In this document: in pieces, positions 48,162 through 56,934 of the stretch
Numbering within the stretch: position 1 is the stretch's first letter
Layout: every line of letters begins with the position of its first letter
Assembly (NCBI GenBank): GCA_017307065.1
Contig: JAFKGL010000019.1
Location: 1-58,592, forward strand
DNA length: 58,592 nucleotides
Direction: 5' to 3'
DNA from: Candidatus Paracaedimonas acanthamoebae
GTDB taxonomy: Bacteria; Pseudomonadota; Alphaproteobacteria; Caedimonadales; Caedimonadaceae
Translations under genes and position numbers: made by a program
The notes under the pieces: model-generated
Seen by the model: the letters and a program-made list of their open reading frames with translations, nothing else
Told to the model about the DNA's origin: nothing
Databases searched by the model: none

Positions 48162-49331
48162 CTAATGTTTGCTTCGTTTAATAGTATAGCCCTTCTCTTG
48201 GGCCCATTTAAGAATGTCTGGGGTATGGGCGATGCCCACAGCAACAAAAGTGTCTTCTTTTAATTGTATATACTTTTCAAGCTTAGGAAGCCATGCTTGG
48301 GTTCTCAAGTCACAGGCAATTGAGTTGTTTGTGGCTTTCCATCTATTATGATGATAATCATAAATTATGGAGATTTCCATGTGATCTTCTAAAGAGCGCG
48401 GTGCTTTTTGCTGAAGAGGTTTTGAGGGGGCTGCCATCAATTCAATCGAGGATTCAATAGAAAAAATATCTAAAGAAATTACGTTTTCGGCAAATTCATT
48501 TAATTGTGCTTCATACCGTAAAGTAATGGTATCTAAGTTATAAACAGGTATAGAAGATTCTAAAGAATATCGGTATAAATAGTGATCTATTACTTCGAGA
48601 TGGTTGGGTGCAGTATTCATGTACTCTAGTTCCTGAAGGAATTGAGACACAGCTATGGGGTGGAATACCCCAATATCGGTTAAATTTAACTCAGGAAATT
48701 CCTCTTGAAGGAGGGCAAGAATGTATTGACGCCTTTCATCTGAAAGAGAATTGTCCCAATTTGTTAAGAACTCTTTGATTCTTAGTTCTTCTTCTGCTTG
48801 CTTGCTTTGTAAAAATGATATTTTATCTTCTCTCTTAAAAAGAGAAGGATTTTCAATTTCTTGTTCTTCATAAAATGCTTGCAACCATTCTAGTTGTTGT
48901 TTAACAAGACGCTCAACTTCAGCAGGGATGTTTATAAAGGCACCAGTGCGTTTAAGTTCTTCCTTGGTCACTGATCGTTTATCCGCCCAATACTCTGGGG
49001 TGAGTTCGAAGATGGCGTGTTGAGCCTCTGAGAATTTCTTTAAAACAGAAGGGGGCAGCATGCAGTGAGGGTATGCATGATTTGTTCCTAATACTGTAAA
49101 CTTTTTATAATTAGAGTCTTGAGGCGGCGTGAGCTTATAGAGATAAGGTCTATGCTGTCGTGGCATAGGTACAAGAGCTGAGATTTTTGATTGGAGAATT
49201 AAAGATTGTTTTACAACTTGATCTTCAGAAAATTGGTCGTTGTTTTTAAGGGGAAGAGATGACCCCCAACCGGTTGAAAAACTTTGTATAGAAGTTAATA
49301 TAAAGAAGAATTTTTTAAAAAAATAACTCAT
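48162..49331 (-). CDS. Secreted TraB/GumN-family protein
   Basis: 389 residues. Signal peptide MSYFFKKFFFILTSIQSFST. The two conserved boxes of the TraB/GumN fold are present: VLGTNHAYPHCMLPPSVLKK at the start, with FELTPEYW, and FVAVGIAHTPDILKWAQ...GYTIKR at the end. The family shares a fold with Tiki-type metalloproteases, and the GTxH and GxxH histidines are candidate metal ligands. The middle insert of ~200 helical residues is longer than in many members. Function unknown; likely periplasmic or secreted. Confidence 0.78.
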   Translation of the reverse strand: MSYFFKKFFFILTSIQSFSTGWGSSLPLKNNDQFSEDQVVKQSLILQSKISALVPMPRQHRPYLYKLTPPQDSNYKKFTVLGTNHAYPHCMLPPSVLKKFSEAQHAIFELTPEYWADKRSVTKEELKRTGAFINIPAEVERLVKQQLEWLQAFYEEQEIENPSLFKREDKISFLQSKQAEEELRIKEFLTNWDNSLSDERRQYILALLQEEFPELNLTDIGVFHPIAVSQFLQELEYMNTAPNHLEVIDHYLYRYSLESSIPVYNLDTITLRYEAQLNEFAENVISLDIFSIESSIELMAAPSKPLQQKAPRSLEDHMEISIIYDYHHNRWKATNNSIACDLRTQAWLPKLEKYIQLKEDTFVAVGIAHTPDILKWAQEKGYTIKRSKH

Positions 49332-49414
49332 GTAATTCCTTATGGGTAAAAATAATTGTATTTATCATCCTTATTAAGGGTGATAAATAGCATAAAAATT
49401 CCTATTTGTAAAAA

Positions 49415-50263
49415 TTATTTTCTTTTAGATAGAGCCAGGTCTCTTTTTATTTCTGCTAATTCTTCTTTTAGACTTTTAATATGATTATCAAGCGGGTGAG
49501 TCCCTTTACGACGCATATCATCTTCTACCACTTCTGACATGGCGCCCACAATCGTTCCTACCACAAGATTAAAGACAAAATAACCTAGAATAGAGTTAAA
49601 GATCATGAGAAAGATCCAAGCGTCTGGATAGTATTTTGTCATGGTTTGAGATATTTCAAGCCAAGAGAATTCGCCGACCATGCTAAAAAGTGTCCGCATA
49701 GAAATGCCAATGTCACCAAATAATTCAGGCGCATATTCCCGATAGAGTTCTGTTGAGATCAAGCTGAAAGCATAAAAGAATATAAAAGCAAGAAAACAGA
49801 CGCTGATAATCCCCGGAGTAGATTTTGCAAGTCCTTGAATAATGTGTCGTGTTTTGGGGAAGATATTGAGGACATTCAGGCTTGTGAGGCCTCTGAAGAT
49901 GATAAGGACAGTTGGCGTGAAAGGGGAAGGGTAGAGTGTTGCAAGGATTAAAGTAAGGTCGAATATATTCCAGTAATTTTGAAAAAATTTCTTTTTTGTG
50001 ACGATAATACGGAAAGCCATTTCAATCACAAAAAGACAATGAATCCCTTTTTCTAGGACTTCTAAAAATTCACCGTATTTTTGCTTAATATGGTGTATTG
50101 TTTGAAGGCCAGAGACTGTTGCTACGATGAAAATACATGCTAAGATCAGATAATGAATGGGCTCTTCTTCAAAGAATTTATTAACTTTCTCCGCGAAGGT
50201 CTCTACATCCTTTTCAACCTTTTTAACTTCTTTTGAAAAAGAATTTTTTTCTGCCTTAGCCAT
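49415..50263 (-). CDS. Voltage-gated-type ion channel (single six-helix domain)
   Basis: 282 residues. A charged cytoplasmic N-terminus precedes S1-S4 (YLILACIFIVATVSGL, VLEKGIHCLFVIEMAFRIIV, YWNIFDLTLILATLYP, VLIIFRGLTSLNVLNIF). The pore region follows with helices GIISVCFLAFIFFYAFSLI and IFLMIFNSILGYFVFNLVVG, then a helical coiled C-tail, as in bacterial sodium channels. The S4 has fewer regularly spaced positive charges (R124, K137, R139) than usual. The filter reads SMVGEFSW where NaChBac-like channels have M-T-L-E-S-W, so one extra residue lies between Glu and Trp. It should form a homotetramer. Ion selectivity is not predictable. Confidence 0.8.
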   Translation of the reverse strand: MAKAEKNSFSKEVKKVEKDVETFAEKVNKFFEEEPIHYLILACIFIVATVSGLQTIHHIKQKYGEFLEVLEKGIHCLFVIEMAFRIIVTKKKFFQNYWNIFDLTLILATLYPSPFTPTVLIIFRGLTSLNVLNIFPKTRHIIQGLAKSTPGIISVCFLAFIFFYAFSLISTELYREYAPELFGDIGISMRTLFSMVGEFSWLEISQTMTKYYPDAWIFLMIFNSILGYFVFNLVVGTIVGAMSEVVEDDMRRKGTHPLDNHIKSLKEELAEIKRDLALSKRK

Positions 50264-50362
50264 TATGATGTCCTCTTATTTCTTTCTAATATTTCAAAAG
50301 AAAATTAATGAATCGTTAAAGGTTAATTTGAAAAATGGCCGAGACTGTGGTATGCCAAGGAC

Positions 50363-51958
50363 ATGTTAACACTTAAAAATCTTACTTATCGTATTGCGGG
50401 ACGAACTCTCTTAGATGGAGCTTCCTTGCAAATGGATCGCAGTCAAAAAATTGGTCTTGTCGGACGGAATGGGATCGGCAAGTCAACTTTATTTCGCTTA
50501 ATTCTCGGAGAGATTCACGCGGATGGAGGCGATCTTAATTTTGCGCAAAGCTTTAAAATTGCGACAGTTGCTCAAGAAGTCCCGGGCGGAGAGATGTCAG
50601 CTCTTGAATTTGTGATTAATGCAGATCACGAACGTACTTCTTTGCTTTTAGAGGCTGAGACATGTGAAGATCCAAATCGTATTGGTGATATCCATGATCG
50701 TCTTATGACAATTGATGCCTACACCGCGGAGGCACGCGCTGCCAAAATTCTCTTGGGATTAGGTTTTTCTGAGGCTGAGCAACTTCGTTCTTTATCGAGT
50801 TTCTCTGGAGGATGGAGAATGCGTATTGCCCTCGCAGCGTCACTTTTTCAACATCCTGATCTTTTGCTCTTAGATGAGCCTACGAACCACTTAGATTTAG
50901 AAGCAGCTCTTTGGCTTGAAAATTTCTTAAAAAGTTATAATGCAACCTTGCTGATTATCAGCCATGATCGGGAATTTTTAAATAATGTCGTGACGAAAAT
51001 TTTCCATCTCCATCGTGGGAAGATTACGACGTATAATGGAAATTACGATTTTTATGAAAAAACCCGTAAAGAACAATTAGCCTTTGGGCAAGCTTATAAT
51101 GAGAAGATAGAAGCTCAAAAAAAGCATATGATGAAGTTTGTAGATCGCTTTCGGGCGAGTGCAACGAAGGCTCGTCAAGCTCAAAGTCGTCTTAAAGCCG
51201 TTGAAAAACTTGAACCTCTTTCTTTGGCGGAAGATGACCCAACTTTAAAACTAGACTTTCCTGAAACTGAAGCCTTGTCTCCACCATATCTTACGTATGA
51301 TAAAGTGGCACTTGGATATGGAGATAAAGTAATCCTGCAACATTTGCGGGGAACGATAGGGCCAGAAGACCGTATTGCGCTCTTGGGGGCGAACGGGAAT
51401 GGAAAATCAACTTTTGCTAAATTCTTGGCAGGCCGTTTAGAGCCAAAATCTGGCCATTTTCATCGTTCACCTAAATTACGTGTTGGCTATTTTCACCAAC
51501 ATCAGGCTGAAGATCTCAAAAAAGGAGATACAGCTTACCATCACGTCGCCGACCTCATGCCAAAGGCTTCTGAGACGGTTATACGTTCGTTTTTAGGACG
51601 ATTTGGATTTGATAAGACTAAAAGCGATGTGGCTGTTGAAAAGCTTTCAGGAGGTGAGAAAGCGCGCCTTGTCATGGCTCTTATTTCTGTTGAAAAGCCT
51701 CATTTATTAATCTTTGACGAACCTACAAACCATCTTGATGTGGAGATGCGTGAGTCATTAATGATGGCAATTAACAACTTTGCGGGTGCCGTGATTTTGA
51801 TTACCCATGATTGGCATTTACTCCGACATACGGCTGATCGTCTATGGCTTGTGGCGGACGGAACGCTTCGGCCTTATGAGGGAGATCTTGAAGAGTATCG
51901 TAAAATGGTTTTAGGAGGGGCTAAAAAAGAAGATAAAGGTAAAGCAAAGAAGAAGTAA
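50363..51958 (+). CDS. ABC-F family ATPase (YheS/Uup type)
   Basis: 531 residues, two ABC domains and no membrane segments. Walker A GRNGIGKSTLFRLI and GANGNGKSTFAKFL; signatures FSGGWRMRIALAASL and LSGGEKARLVMALI; Walker [13 protein letters not shown] and [11 protein letters not shown]. The start MLTLKNLTYRIAGRTLLDGA and a lysine-rich C-terminal tail fit the YheS branch better than EttA, whose gene lies at 15849. ABC-F proteins act on ribosomes. It converges on the DUF2608 gene, whose stop is 7 bp away. Confidence 0.9.
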   Translation: MLTLKNLTYRIAGRTLLDGASLQMDRSQKIGLVGRNGIGKSTLFRLILGEIHADGGDLNFAQSFKIATVAQEVPGGEMSALEFVINADHERTSLLLEAETCEDPNRIGDIHDRLMTIDAYTAEARAAKILLGLGFSEAEQLRSLSSFSGGWRMRIALAASLFQHPDLLLLDEPTNHLDLEAALWLENFLKSYNATLLIISHDREFLNNVVTKIFHLHRGKITTYNGNYDFYEKTRKEQLAFGQAYNEKIEAQKKHMMKFVDRFRASATKARQAQSRLKAVEKLEPLSLAEDDPTLKLDFPETEALSPPYLTYDKVALGYGDKVILQHLRGTIGPEDRIALLGANGNGKSTFAKFLAGRLEPKSGHFHRSPKLRVGYFHQHQAEDLKKGDTAYHHVADLMPKASETVIRSFLGRFGFDKTKSDVAVEKLSGGEKARLVMALISVEKPHLLIFDEPTNHLDVEMRESLMMAINNFAGAVILITHDWHLLRHTADRLWLVADGTLRPYEGDLEEYRKMVLGGAKKEDKGKAKKK

Positions 51959-51964
51959 AAATCT

Positions 51965-52753
51965 TCATTCTTCTTCTTTTAACCAGCCTACAAAAGAATC
52001 GATTTCAATGAGCGTAATTTCTTCAAGTGAGTTATAATAAGGAGCATTTTTTAGGCCCTCTAAAAATTCTTCTGGGGCAGGGGATTTATAAGTATGATCA
52101 ACAATAATAACTTGTTCCCAAGCGCTATCTGCTGAAAAAAATAGAAGAGGAGCAAAGGTAGCATATTGATAAAAATGTTTTTTTATTTTGTTTAATTTTT
52201 GTGGGAATATATGAATTAAGGCATTCCAGATAAAATTATCATATACACCATAATAGTAAGTTTCATTTTTAACAGAGTCTGTTAATGGAATCCTTTGGGA
52301 AATTTTGTTTTGACTGACCAATCCAAGAAATTTCAGTCTTTCAATAGTTTGAAAAGGCAATAATAGATGGCTCATAAATATAATAGGTACACCTTTATTC
52401 ATGAGACCTTTTAAATAATCAACCATCGTATTTTGAAGCCCTCCTCGAGCTTTAGGAGGTAGTTTTTCTGGCGTGTATGTGACCAAACCTGCATAAGGCA
52501 TAGGAGGCATCACATAGTCAGATTTTGGGGCAGGATCATCTGTGACGATGCCCTCAACTTGAACAAACAAAATGGTTGTTCGGGGATATTCTTCTAAACA
52601 TGCATCAATAATATTTTGAAGTGATTTTATGGATTTAGGTTCTTCTAAGACAACTCTGAGAGGACGAGGTGTTTCTTCTTCTGAAGGACAAGAAATAAGT
52701 TCCGATGAGGAATGGGTCAAAAAAATTAAACAAATAAGAAATATTTTGGTCAT
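51965..52753 (-). CDS. DUF2608 (HAD-like) secreted protein, paralogue with altered motif I
   Basis: 262 residues from ATG at 52753 (a GTG three bases upstream is also in frame). Signal peptide MTKIFLICLIFLTHSSSELI. It aligns to its upstream neighbour at 52851. HAD motif I is expected as D-x-x-G; here TILFVQVEGIVTDD has Gln in place of the first Asp, whereas the neighbour has ILTDVHGVVTN. Motif-like FMSHLLLPFQTIERLKFLG and ASWEQV-type segments follow. The DUF2608 family is found in intracellular bacteria and has no proven function. Loss of the nucleophile suggests this copy is not a phosphatase of the usual kind. Confidence 0.72.
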   Translation of the reverse strand: MTKIFLICLIFLTHSSSELISCPSEEETPRPLRVVLEEPKSIKSLQNIIDACLEEYPRTTILFVQVEGIVTDDPAPKSDYVMPPMPYAGLVTYTPEKLPPKARGGLQNTMVDYLKGLMNKGVPIIFMSHLLLPFQTIERLKFLGLVSQNKISQRIPLTDSVKNETYYYGVYDNFIWNALIHIFPQKLNKIKKHFYQYATFAPLLFFSADSAWEQVIIVDHTYKSPAPEEFLEGLKNAPYYNSLEEITLIEIDSFVGWLKEEE

Positions 52754-52850
52754 CACACAATTCTTTTTCTAGTTATAAGGTGATGAAGTAAGTATAAAAC
52801 TAAGTTTGCTTGCGTTGTTAGTTTATATAATTTTCTTCACAAATCATTTT

Positions 52851-53690
52851 TTACAATAGTGCAGGATCAATGTTGTCTTCGTCTCGAACTTCTCCCTGAA
52901 TCTTAGGAAATTTAAAAATAATGACTTTTTTCAGCGTCGGATAGTAGGTTGTTAAAGAAAGTTGATTCATAAATATCCGAATATTAAGTTCACTATCTTC
53001 CATAAATATAAGGGTGTCTATTGGAGAGGAAGAAGAATTTCTTTCAAAATACACATCAGGGACTAGTGCTTTGCTACGATAGTATCCCCAATCAGAGTTA
53101 ACAGAGATGCAATTTCCTTTTTGGATAAAGTCGTAAGGGGTAGTGATCGTTTCTTCAGAGGGGCGGTTTTCAAGAATTGCTAGCAAAGTTTTATCTTTTG
53201 CAGCTTCATTAAATTCTTGGTCTGTAACCGGGGGATATTTTCGAATAGTTTTAACGGCGTGACTCCCTTTTTGAACCGCCATTTCCTGAGAGAGTAAATC
53301 CAACTCACTAAGGCATGTAAAAGTTTCTTCTGGGTTTGGCCAAGCGCTTGAAAAAAGGATCACGTACTTGCGTGCCATAAGATTCTTTAAATAAGGGACC
53401 ATATCACCACGGGATTCGTATCTTGTTTTTTTCGTATCCCAATCATACGGTTGTTGATTTGGTTCTGAATAATTGGTGACAACGCCGTGCACATCCGTCA
53501 GGATGATGGTGTTTTGAGAAATATCTTGAAGATATTCTTCTGTCAATTTTGCAAATTCCCCAGCGCCTGTGAGGAGATGTGGAATAATCTCAGGTCCCTG
53601 TTTTTCTATCTCAGGAAGAGAAGCAAAGCTTTGTTGAGAGATTGTGAATAAAAGCGCAATTAATAAAAGGATATTTTTACTTTTTGTCAT
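52851..53690 (-). CDS. DUF2608 (HAD-like) secreted protein
   Basis: 279 residues from ATG at 53690, chosen because AAGGAAACAAAA precedes it and a signal peptide (MTKSKNILLLIALLFTISQQ, cleavage after SFA) starts there; the frame continues upstream to 53774 without a ribosome site. Motif I is IILTDVHGVVTN, a central LFSSAWPNPEETF resembles motif II, and LIFMEDSELNIRIFMNQL resembles the acidic motif IV of HAD enzymes. It lies 98 bp upstream of its paralogue, on the same strand. Confidence 0.75.
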   Translation of the reverse strand: MTKSKNILLLIALLFTISQQSFASLPEIEKQGPEIIPHLLTGAGEFAKLTEEYLQDISQNTIILTDVHGVVTNYSEPNQQPYDWDTKKTRYESRGDMVPYLKNLMARKYVILFSSAWPNPEETFTCLSELDLLSQEMAVQKGSHAVKTIRKYPPVTDQEFNEAAKDKTLLAILENRPSEETITTPYDFIQKGNCISVNSDWGYYRSKALVPDVYFERNSSSSPIDTLIFMEDSELNIRIFMNQLSLTTYYPTLKKVIIFKFPKIQGEVRDEDNIDPALL

Positions 53691-53807
53691 TTTTGTTTCC
53701 TTTTTGGGGATGTAAACATATTTTGAGGATCGTGAAAAGCTAAAATTTAACAGAGACAAGAATTTTTTCTTCATTTATTTTATAGATAAATCAAAAATGA
53801 GGCAAAA

Positions 53808-54506
53808 ATGTATCTTATTCGACGATGTGCAGATCGCGGCTTTCGAGATCATGGATGGTTGCAAACCTATCATGCCTTTTCTTTTGGCGATTACGTTGAT
53901 CCGCAATGGCGTCAATTTGGCTCACTAAGAGTTCTCAATGAAGATTTTGTACAGCCTGGCCGAGGTTTTGGAACCCATCCTCATCGCGATATGGAAATTT
54001 TGACTTACATCATGAGCGGGTCGCTAGAACACCAAGATAGTATGGAAAATGGAACCCAAATTAAGCCTGGGGAAATGCAATATATGAGTGCGGGGCACGG
54101 CGTTCTCCATAGTGAGTTTAATCCGTCTTCGCAAACGCCTGTTCATCTCTTGCAAATATGGCTTCTTCCCAACATTCGAGGGGCCGAACCGCGGTATGAT
54201 CAAATCTCCTTACGGGAAGAAAAAGGACTTCATTTGGTTGCAGTCCCTGAAGGGAATAAGGGTGAAAATACAATAAAGCTCAGAACAAATGCTTGGGTAT
54301 ATGAAGGTCGTTTTCTCGCCTCGGAAAGTTTCTCTTATAAACCCAAAGGAACGCATCAGTGGATTCACATAGTCGAGGGCAAGCTAATGCTCAATGGCTA
54401 CGAATTAGATCAAGGGGATGGAATGGGGATTCAAGAAGAATCATCTCTTTACTTTAGTGTTTCAGGAGACTCAACTTTCCTCTTATTTGATATGGAAATA
54501 TCCTGA
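53808..54506 (+). CDS. Pirin-family bicupin protein
   Basis: 232 residues. GFGTHPHRDMEILTYIMSGS and ELDQGDGMGIQ belong to the cupin folds, with HPHRDME and the second His (AGHGVLHSEFNP) plus a Glu binding a metal. Relatives such as YhhW act as quercetin 2,3-dioxygenases in vitro; the physiological role is unclear. It overlaps the degenerate Ada fragment on the opposite strand at its 3' end. Confidence 0.93.
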   Translation: MYLIRRCADRGFRDHGWLQTYHAFSFGDYVDPQWRQFGSLRVLNEDFVQPGRGFGTHPHRDMEILTYIMSGSLEHQDSMENGTQIKPGEMQYMSAGHGVLHSEFNPSSQTPVHLLQIWLLPNIRGAEPRYDQISLREEKGLHLVAVPEGNKGENTIKLRTNAWVYEGRFLASESFSYKPKGTHQWIHIVEGKLMLNGYELDQGDGMGIQEESSLYFSVSGDSTFLLFDMEIS

Positions 54507-54673
54507 AATTTTAAGTTAATCACCCCATCGTTATTCTCAAGATTTGGTTTTCTTGCAGGGCATGTTGGACGACAAAATACGCCTGCTGTTTTTACGACAA
54601 TAAAAAATATACCCTCGTAGTCTGAATTTTTATCGATAAGGGCTTGGTAAAATTTTTGTTCTTTTGCTAGCAT
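54449..54673 (-). pseudogene. Truncated Ada N-terminal (methylphosphotriester-repair) domain
   Basis: The reverse frame reads KEQKFYQALIDKNSDYEGIF, IVVKTAGVFCRPTCPARKPN, the first half of the Ada zinc domain, including the first two zinc cysteines (C-x-x-x-C). After about residue 48 similarity ends. The second zinc pair and the AraC and methyltransferase domains are gone, and the frame runs into the 3' end of the pirin gene. It is a deletion remnant. Confidence 0.75.
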
Positions 54674-54826
54674 TTTTTATCTGTTTGATGAAGTTAAATG
54701 ATTCCACCTTGCACCTAGTATAAGGACTCTAGAAAAGTGTGCGATTGGAATTCAGACATTGAGTTTTAGTGAGGCCAGGTGCTTCTAGAGGCGCTTCGAC
54801 AAGTTTAATTAAACATTTTTTTTATC

Positions 54827-54884
54827 TTATGAGATTTTTTGATCTCATAACATACTAACTTCAACTTCTAAAAATTTAGAAGTT
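54827..54884 (+). promoter_or_regulatory. Two perfect hairpins upstream of the M6 peptidase gene
   Basis: Hairpin 1: TTATGAGAT, 6-nt loop, ATCTCATAA (54827-54850). Hairpin 2: AACTTCTAAA, 2-nt loop, TTTAGAAGTT (54863-54884); the tiny loop favours a protein-binding dyad over an RNA hairpin. They lie about 100 bp before the start codon and could be operator sites or leader structures. Confidence 0.45.
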
Positions 54885-54982
54885 CATGGAGGGAGATTGT
54901 GACTTGCAAAGGGAAAATGTGACAGAGCTTTCTTGTTGAAAATCTCCTACTTCTCTAACTGAAAACTAGAAAGGAGCCTATC

Positions 54983-56509
54983 ATGAATTATAAAAAATGT
55001 AGGGCATTTTTTGGAATCCCATTAATTTTTGCGAGTTTATGTACCTATACGTTTGCATCGGTTGTATCTAGTGAAGAGAAAGAAGCACAGAGTAAGTATT
55101 CATTCCCAAAAACAGTTCCACCTTCCCCACAAGTTATCTCATGGCTTTATGCTGAGTATTTAGATGCCAATGAAAAAGTGGAAAAATTAACTTTTAAGGA
55201 TTACTTAAAATTAGCTGGATATGTACCATCCTGTTCACATCAGGAAGGAAGAGATAATGTTTCAATCGAATCTTCAGGCATACGGAGAATCTCTATTCCC
55301 AGTAAGCCCGTCGCAGGAGAGCTGCATGTAAAAGTTTTGCTAATAGATTTCAAAGACAAAGTTGGTCGACTTCCACGTAAACATTATGAAAATTTATTAT
55401 TTTCAGACAAGAAACTTTTATCAGGCAGCATGAAAGACTACTATAAAGAAGTTAGTCTGGATAAGGTATCTATCAAAGGATCGGTTCATGGATGGCTAAG
55501 AATGCCAAATCCTTATTCGTACTATACGAATGGTGAATCAGGAGGAGAATGGGGCTCATATCCGAGAAATGCCCCTAGAATGGCTGAAGATGCTGTAAAA
55601 GTTGCTTTAAAAAAAGGTATTTCGTTTGAGAAAGAGCTTGATGTTTTAGATAACGGTATTATCACGGCTCTATTCTTAATTCATGCTGGTAGCGGAGCAG
55701 AACGTTTACATCCATCTATTCGGGGAAATGATATCTGGTCCCATAAATGGAACCTTAGAACTCCTATTCAAGTATCACCAGGCTTACATGCTTCTACTTA
55801 TTTAACAGTGCCACATGATTGTGATGTAGGTGTATGTTCCCATGAGCTAGGGCATTTAGCTTTTCAATGGGATGATTTTTATGATCCAAACTATGACGAA
55901 GATGGAAAGACTTGGGATGGCTCTGGTATGTGGGATTTAATGGCAAGTGGTTCTTATGGTGGAGGCGGAGCTCGTCCAGTTCATCCCGCTGCTTTACATA
56001 AAATGCAACACAAATGGGTTGAGACAGAAACAATAGATGCTTCAACGATGGAAGGTGATAAAATGTCTCTTACCCTTCCCCCTTTCACAACAATGCCAGG
56101 TTATAAGATCATTAAACTTACAAGTCCTGCCTTCAAACCAACACAATACTTACTATTAGAAAACAGAATGAGAGTTGGATTTGATAGCAGGTTACCTGGA
56201 GAAGGACTCTTAGTATGGAAAGTGGATGAGTCTAAAGAAATGTTTTCTCCCGATAGTCCAGGATTACAACTCGTTCAAGCCGATGGACAGCATGATCTTG
56301 AGAATGCCTTTGATGACAATCAGGGGGATGGAGGAGATCCTTTTCCTGGAACTAAGAATGTAGTGGACCTTAATGATGAGAGCAGGGACCCTGCCAGACC
56401 CATTACTTCCTTCAAGGGAGGGGCTCTTTCAGGTATTAATCTTTCTGATATAACTCGTGCTCTTTCTGGCGAAGTAAGCTTTACTATAACCTATATTAAA
56501 AGAGATTAG
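54983..56509 (+). CDS. Secreted M6-family metallopeptidase (immune-inhibitor-A-like)
   Basis: 508 residues. Signal peptide MNYKKCRAFFGIPLIFASLC, cleavage near TFA. The catalytic region contains VCSHELGHLAFQWDDFYD (HELGH at residues 287-291, with Asp/Glu ligands downstream), then WDLMASGSYGGGG, a Met-turn-like segment, and HPAALHKMQHKWVET. The C-terminal part (LLLENRMRVGFD, GLLVWKVDE) is the beta domain usual for M6 proteins. Family members such as Bacillus InhA cleave host immune peptides; the role here is inferred. AAAGGAG precedes the ATG. A terminator-like hairpin follows. Confidence 0.9.
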   Translation: MNYKKCRAFFGIPLIFASLCTYTFASVVSSEEKEAQSKYSFPKTVPPSPQVISWLYAEYLDANEKVEKLTFKDYLKLAGYVPSCSHQEGRDNVSIESSGIRRISIPSKPVAGELHVKVLLIDFKDKVGRLPRKHYENLLFSDKKLLSGSMKDYYKEVSLDKVSIKGSVHGWLRMPNPYSYYTNGESGGEWGSYPRNAPRMAEDAVKVALKKGISFEKELDVLDNGIITALFLIHAGSGAERLHPSIRGNDIWSHKWNLRTPIQVSPGLHASTYLTVPHDCDVGVCSHELGHLAFQWDDFYDPNYDEDGKTWDGSGMWDLMASGSYGGGGARPVHPAALHKMQHKWVETETIDASTMEGDKMSLTLPPFTTMPGYKIIKLTSPAFKPTQYLLLENRMRVGFDSRLPGEGLLVWKVDESKEMFSPDSPGLQLVQADGQHDLENAFDDNQGDGGDPFPGTKNVVDLNDESRDPARPITSFKGGALSGINLSDITRALSGEVSFTITYIKRD

Positions 56510-56527
56510 AGCCTAAGTAAAAACTAG

Positions 56528-56595
56528 AGGGCGAGGATGAAGAAAGGTTATTTGCGTAAACAAAGCGTAAAGAGCCTGGCAGTCTCGCCCTTTTT
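56528..56595 (+). terminator. Terminator-like hairpin with a long internal segment
   Basis: An 8-bp stem (AGGGCGAG and CTCGCCCT, 56528-56535 and 56584-56591) encloses a 48-nt segment and ends in five T residues. It lies 19 bp after the M6 stop. The enclosed stretch may fold further or be a small RNA. Confidence 0.55.
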
Positions 56596-56660
56596 CATAA
56601 GCACAGAAGACCATGTGTCATCATGCCACAGGCGTGTATCGGCTTTATCACAATAATCGA

Positions 56661-56750
56661 TGGCGGAGAGAGAGGGATTCGAACCCTCGATACGGTCTCC
56701 CGTATACACGATTTCCAATCGTGCGCCTTCAACCGCTCGGCCACCTCTCC
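56661..56750 (-). tRNA. tRNA-Ser(GGA)
   Basis: 90 nt on the minus strand. Acceptor GGAGAGG pairs with TCTCTCC, D-arm GGCCGAGCGGTTGAAGGC, anticodon arm CACGATTGGAAATCGTG with anticodon GGA, a long variable arm (TATACGGGAGACCGTATC), T-arm GAGGG-TTCGAAT-CCCTC and encoded GCCA. Confidence 0.97.
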
Positions 56751-56934
56751 GTGTTGTTATTCACTTACGCGAGCTTGCTGCGGCTGTCAATCAGAATTGG
56801 TATGAGGGATGCTTTTCTAAGGGATAAATTTATTTTCGCCTGCAGAAAGAATTCGACAGATTATTTTCACTTCAGTTAACGGCCTTTTAATTTTTAAAGC
56901 GTATTTTAAGAGTATAAACAAGGGAGAGTTAGTA

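Noticed and set aside
53691-53774. 28-residue N-terminal extension of the DUF2608 protein
   Set aside because: It would bury the signal peptide, and the ribosome site lies before the ATG at 53690.
56613-56879. Plus-strand frames of 88 and 60 codons
   Set aside because: They read through the antisense of tRNA-Ser and are translation artefacts often seen over tRNA genes.
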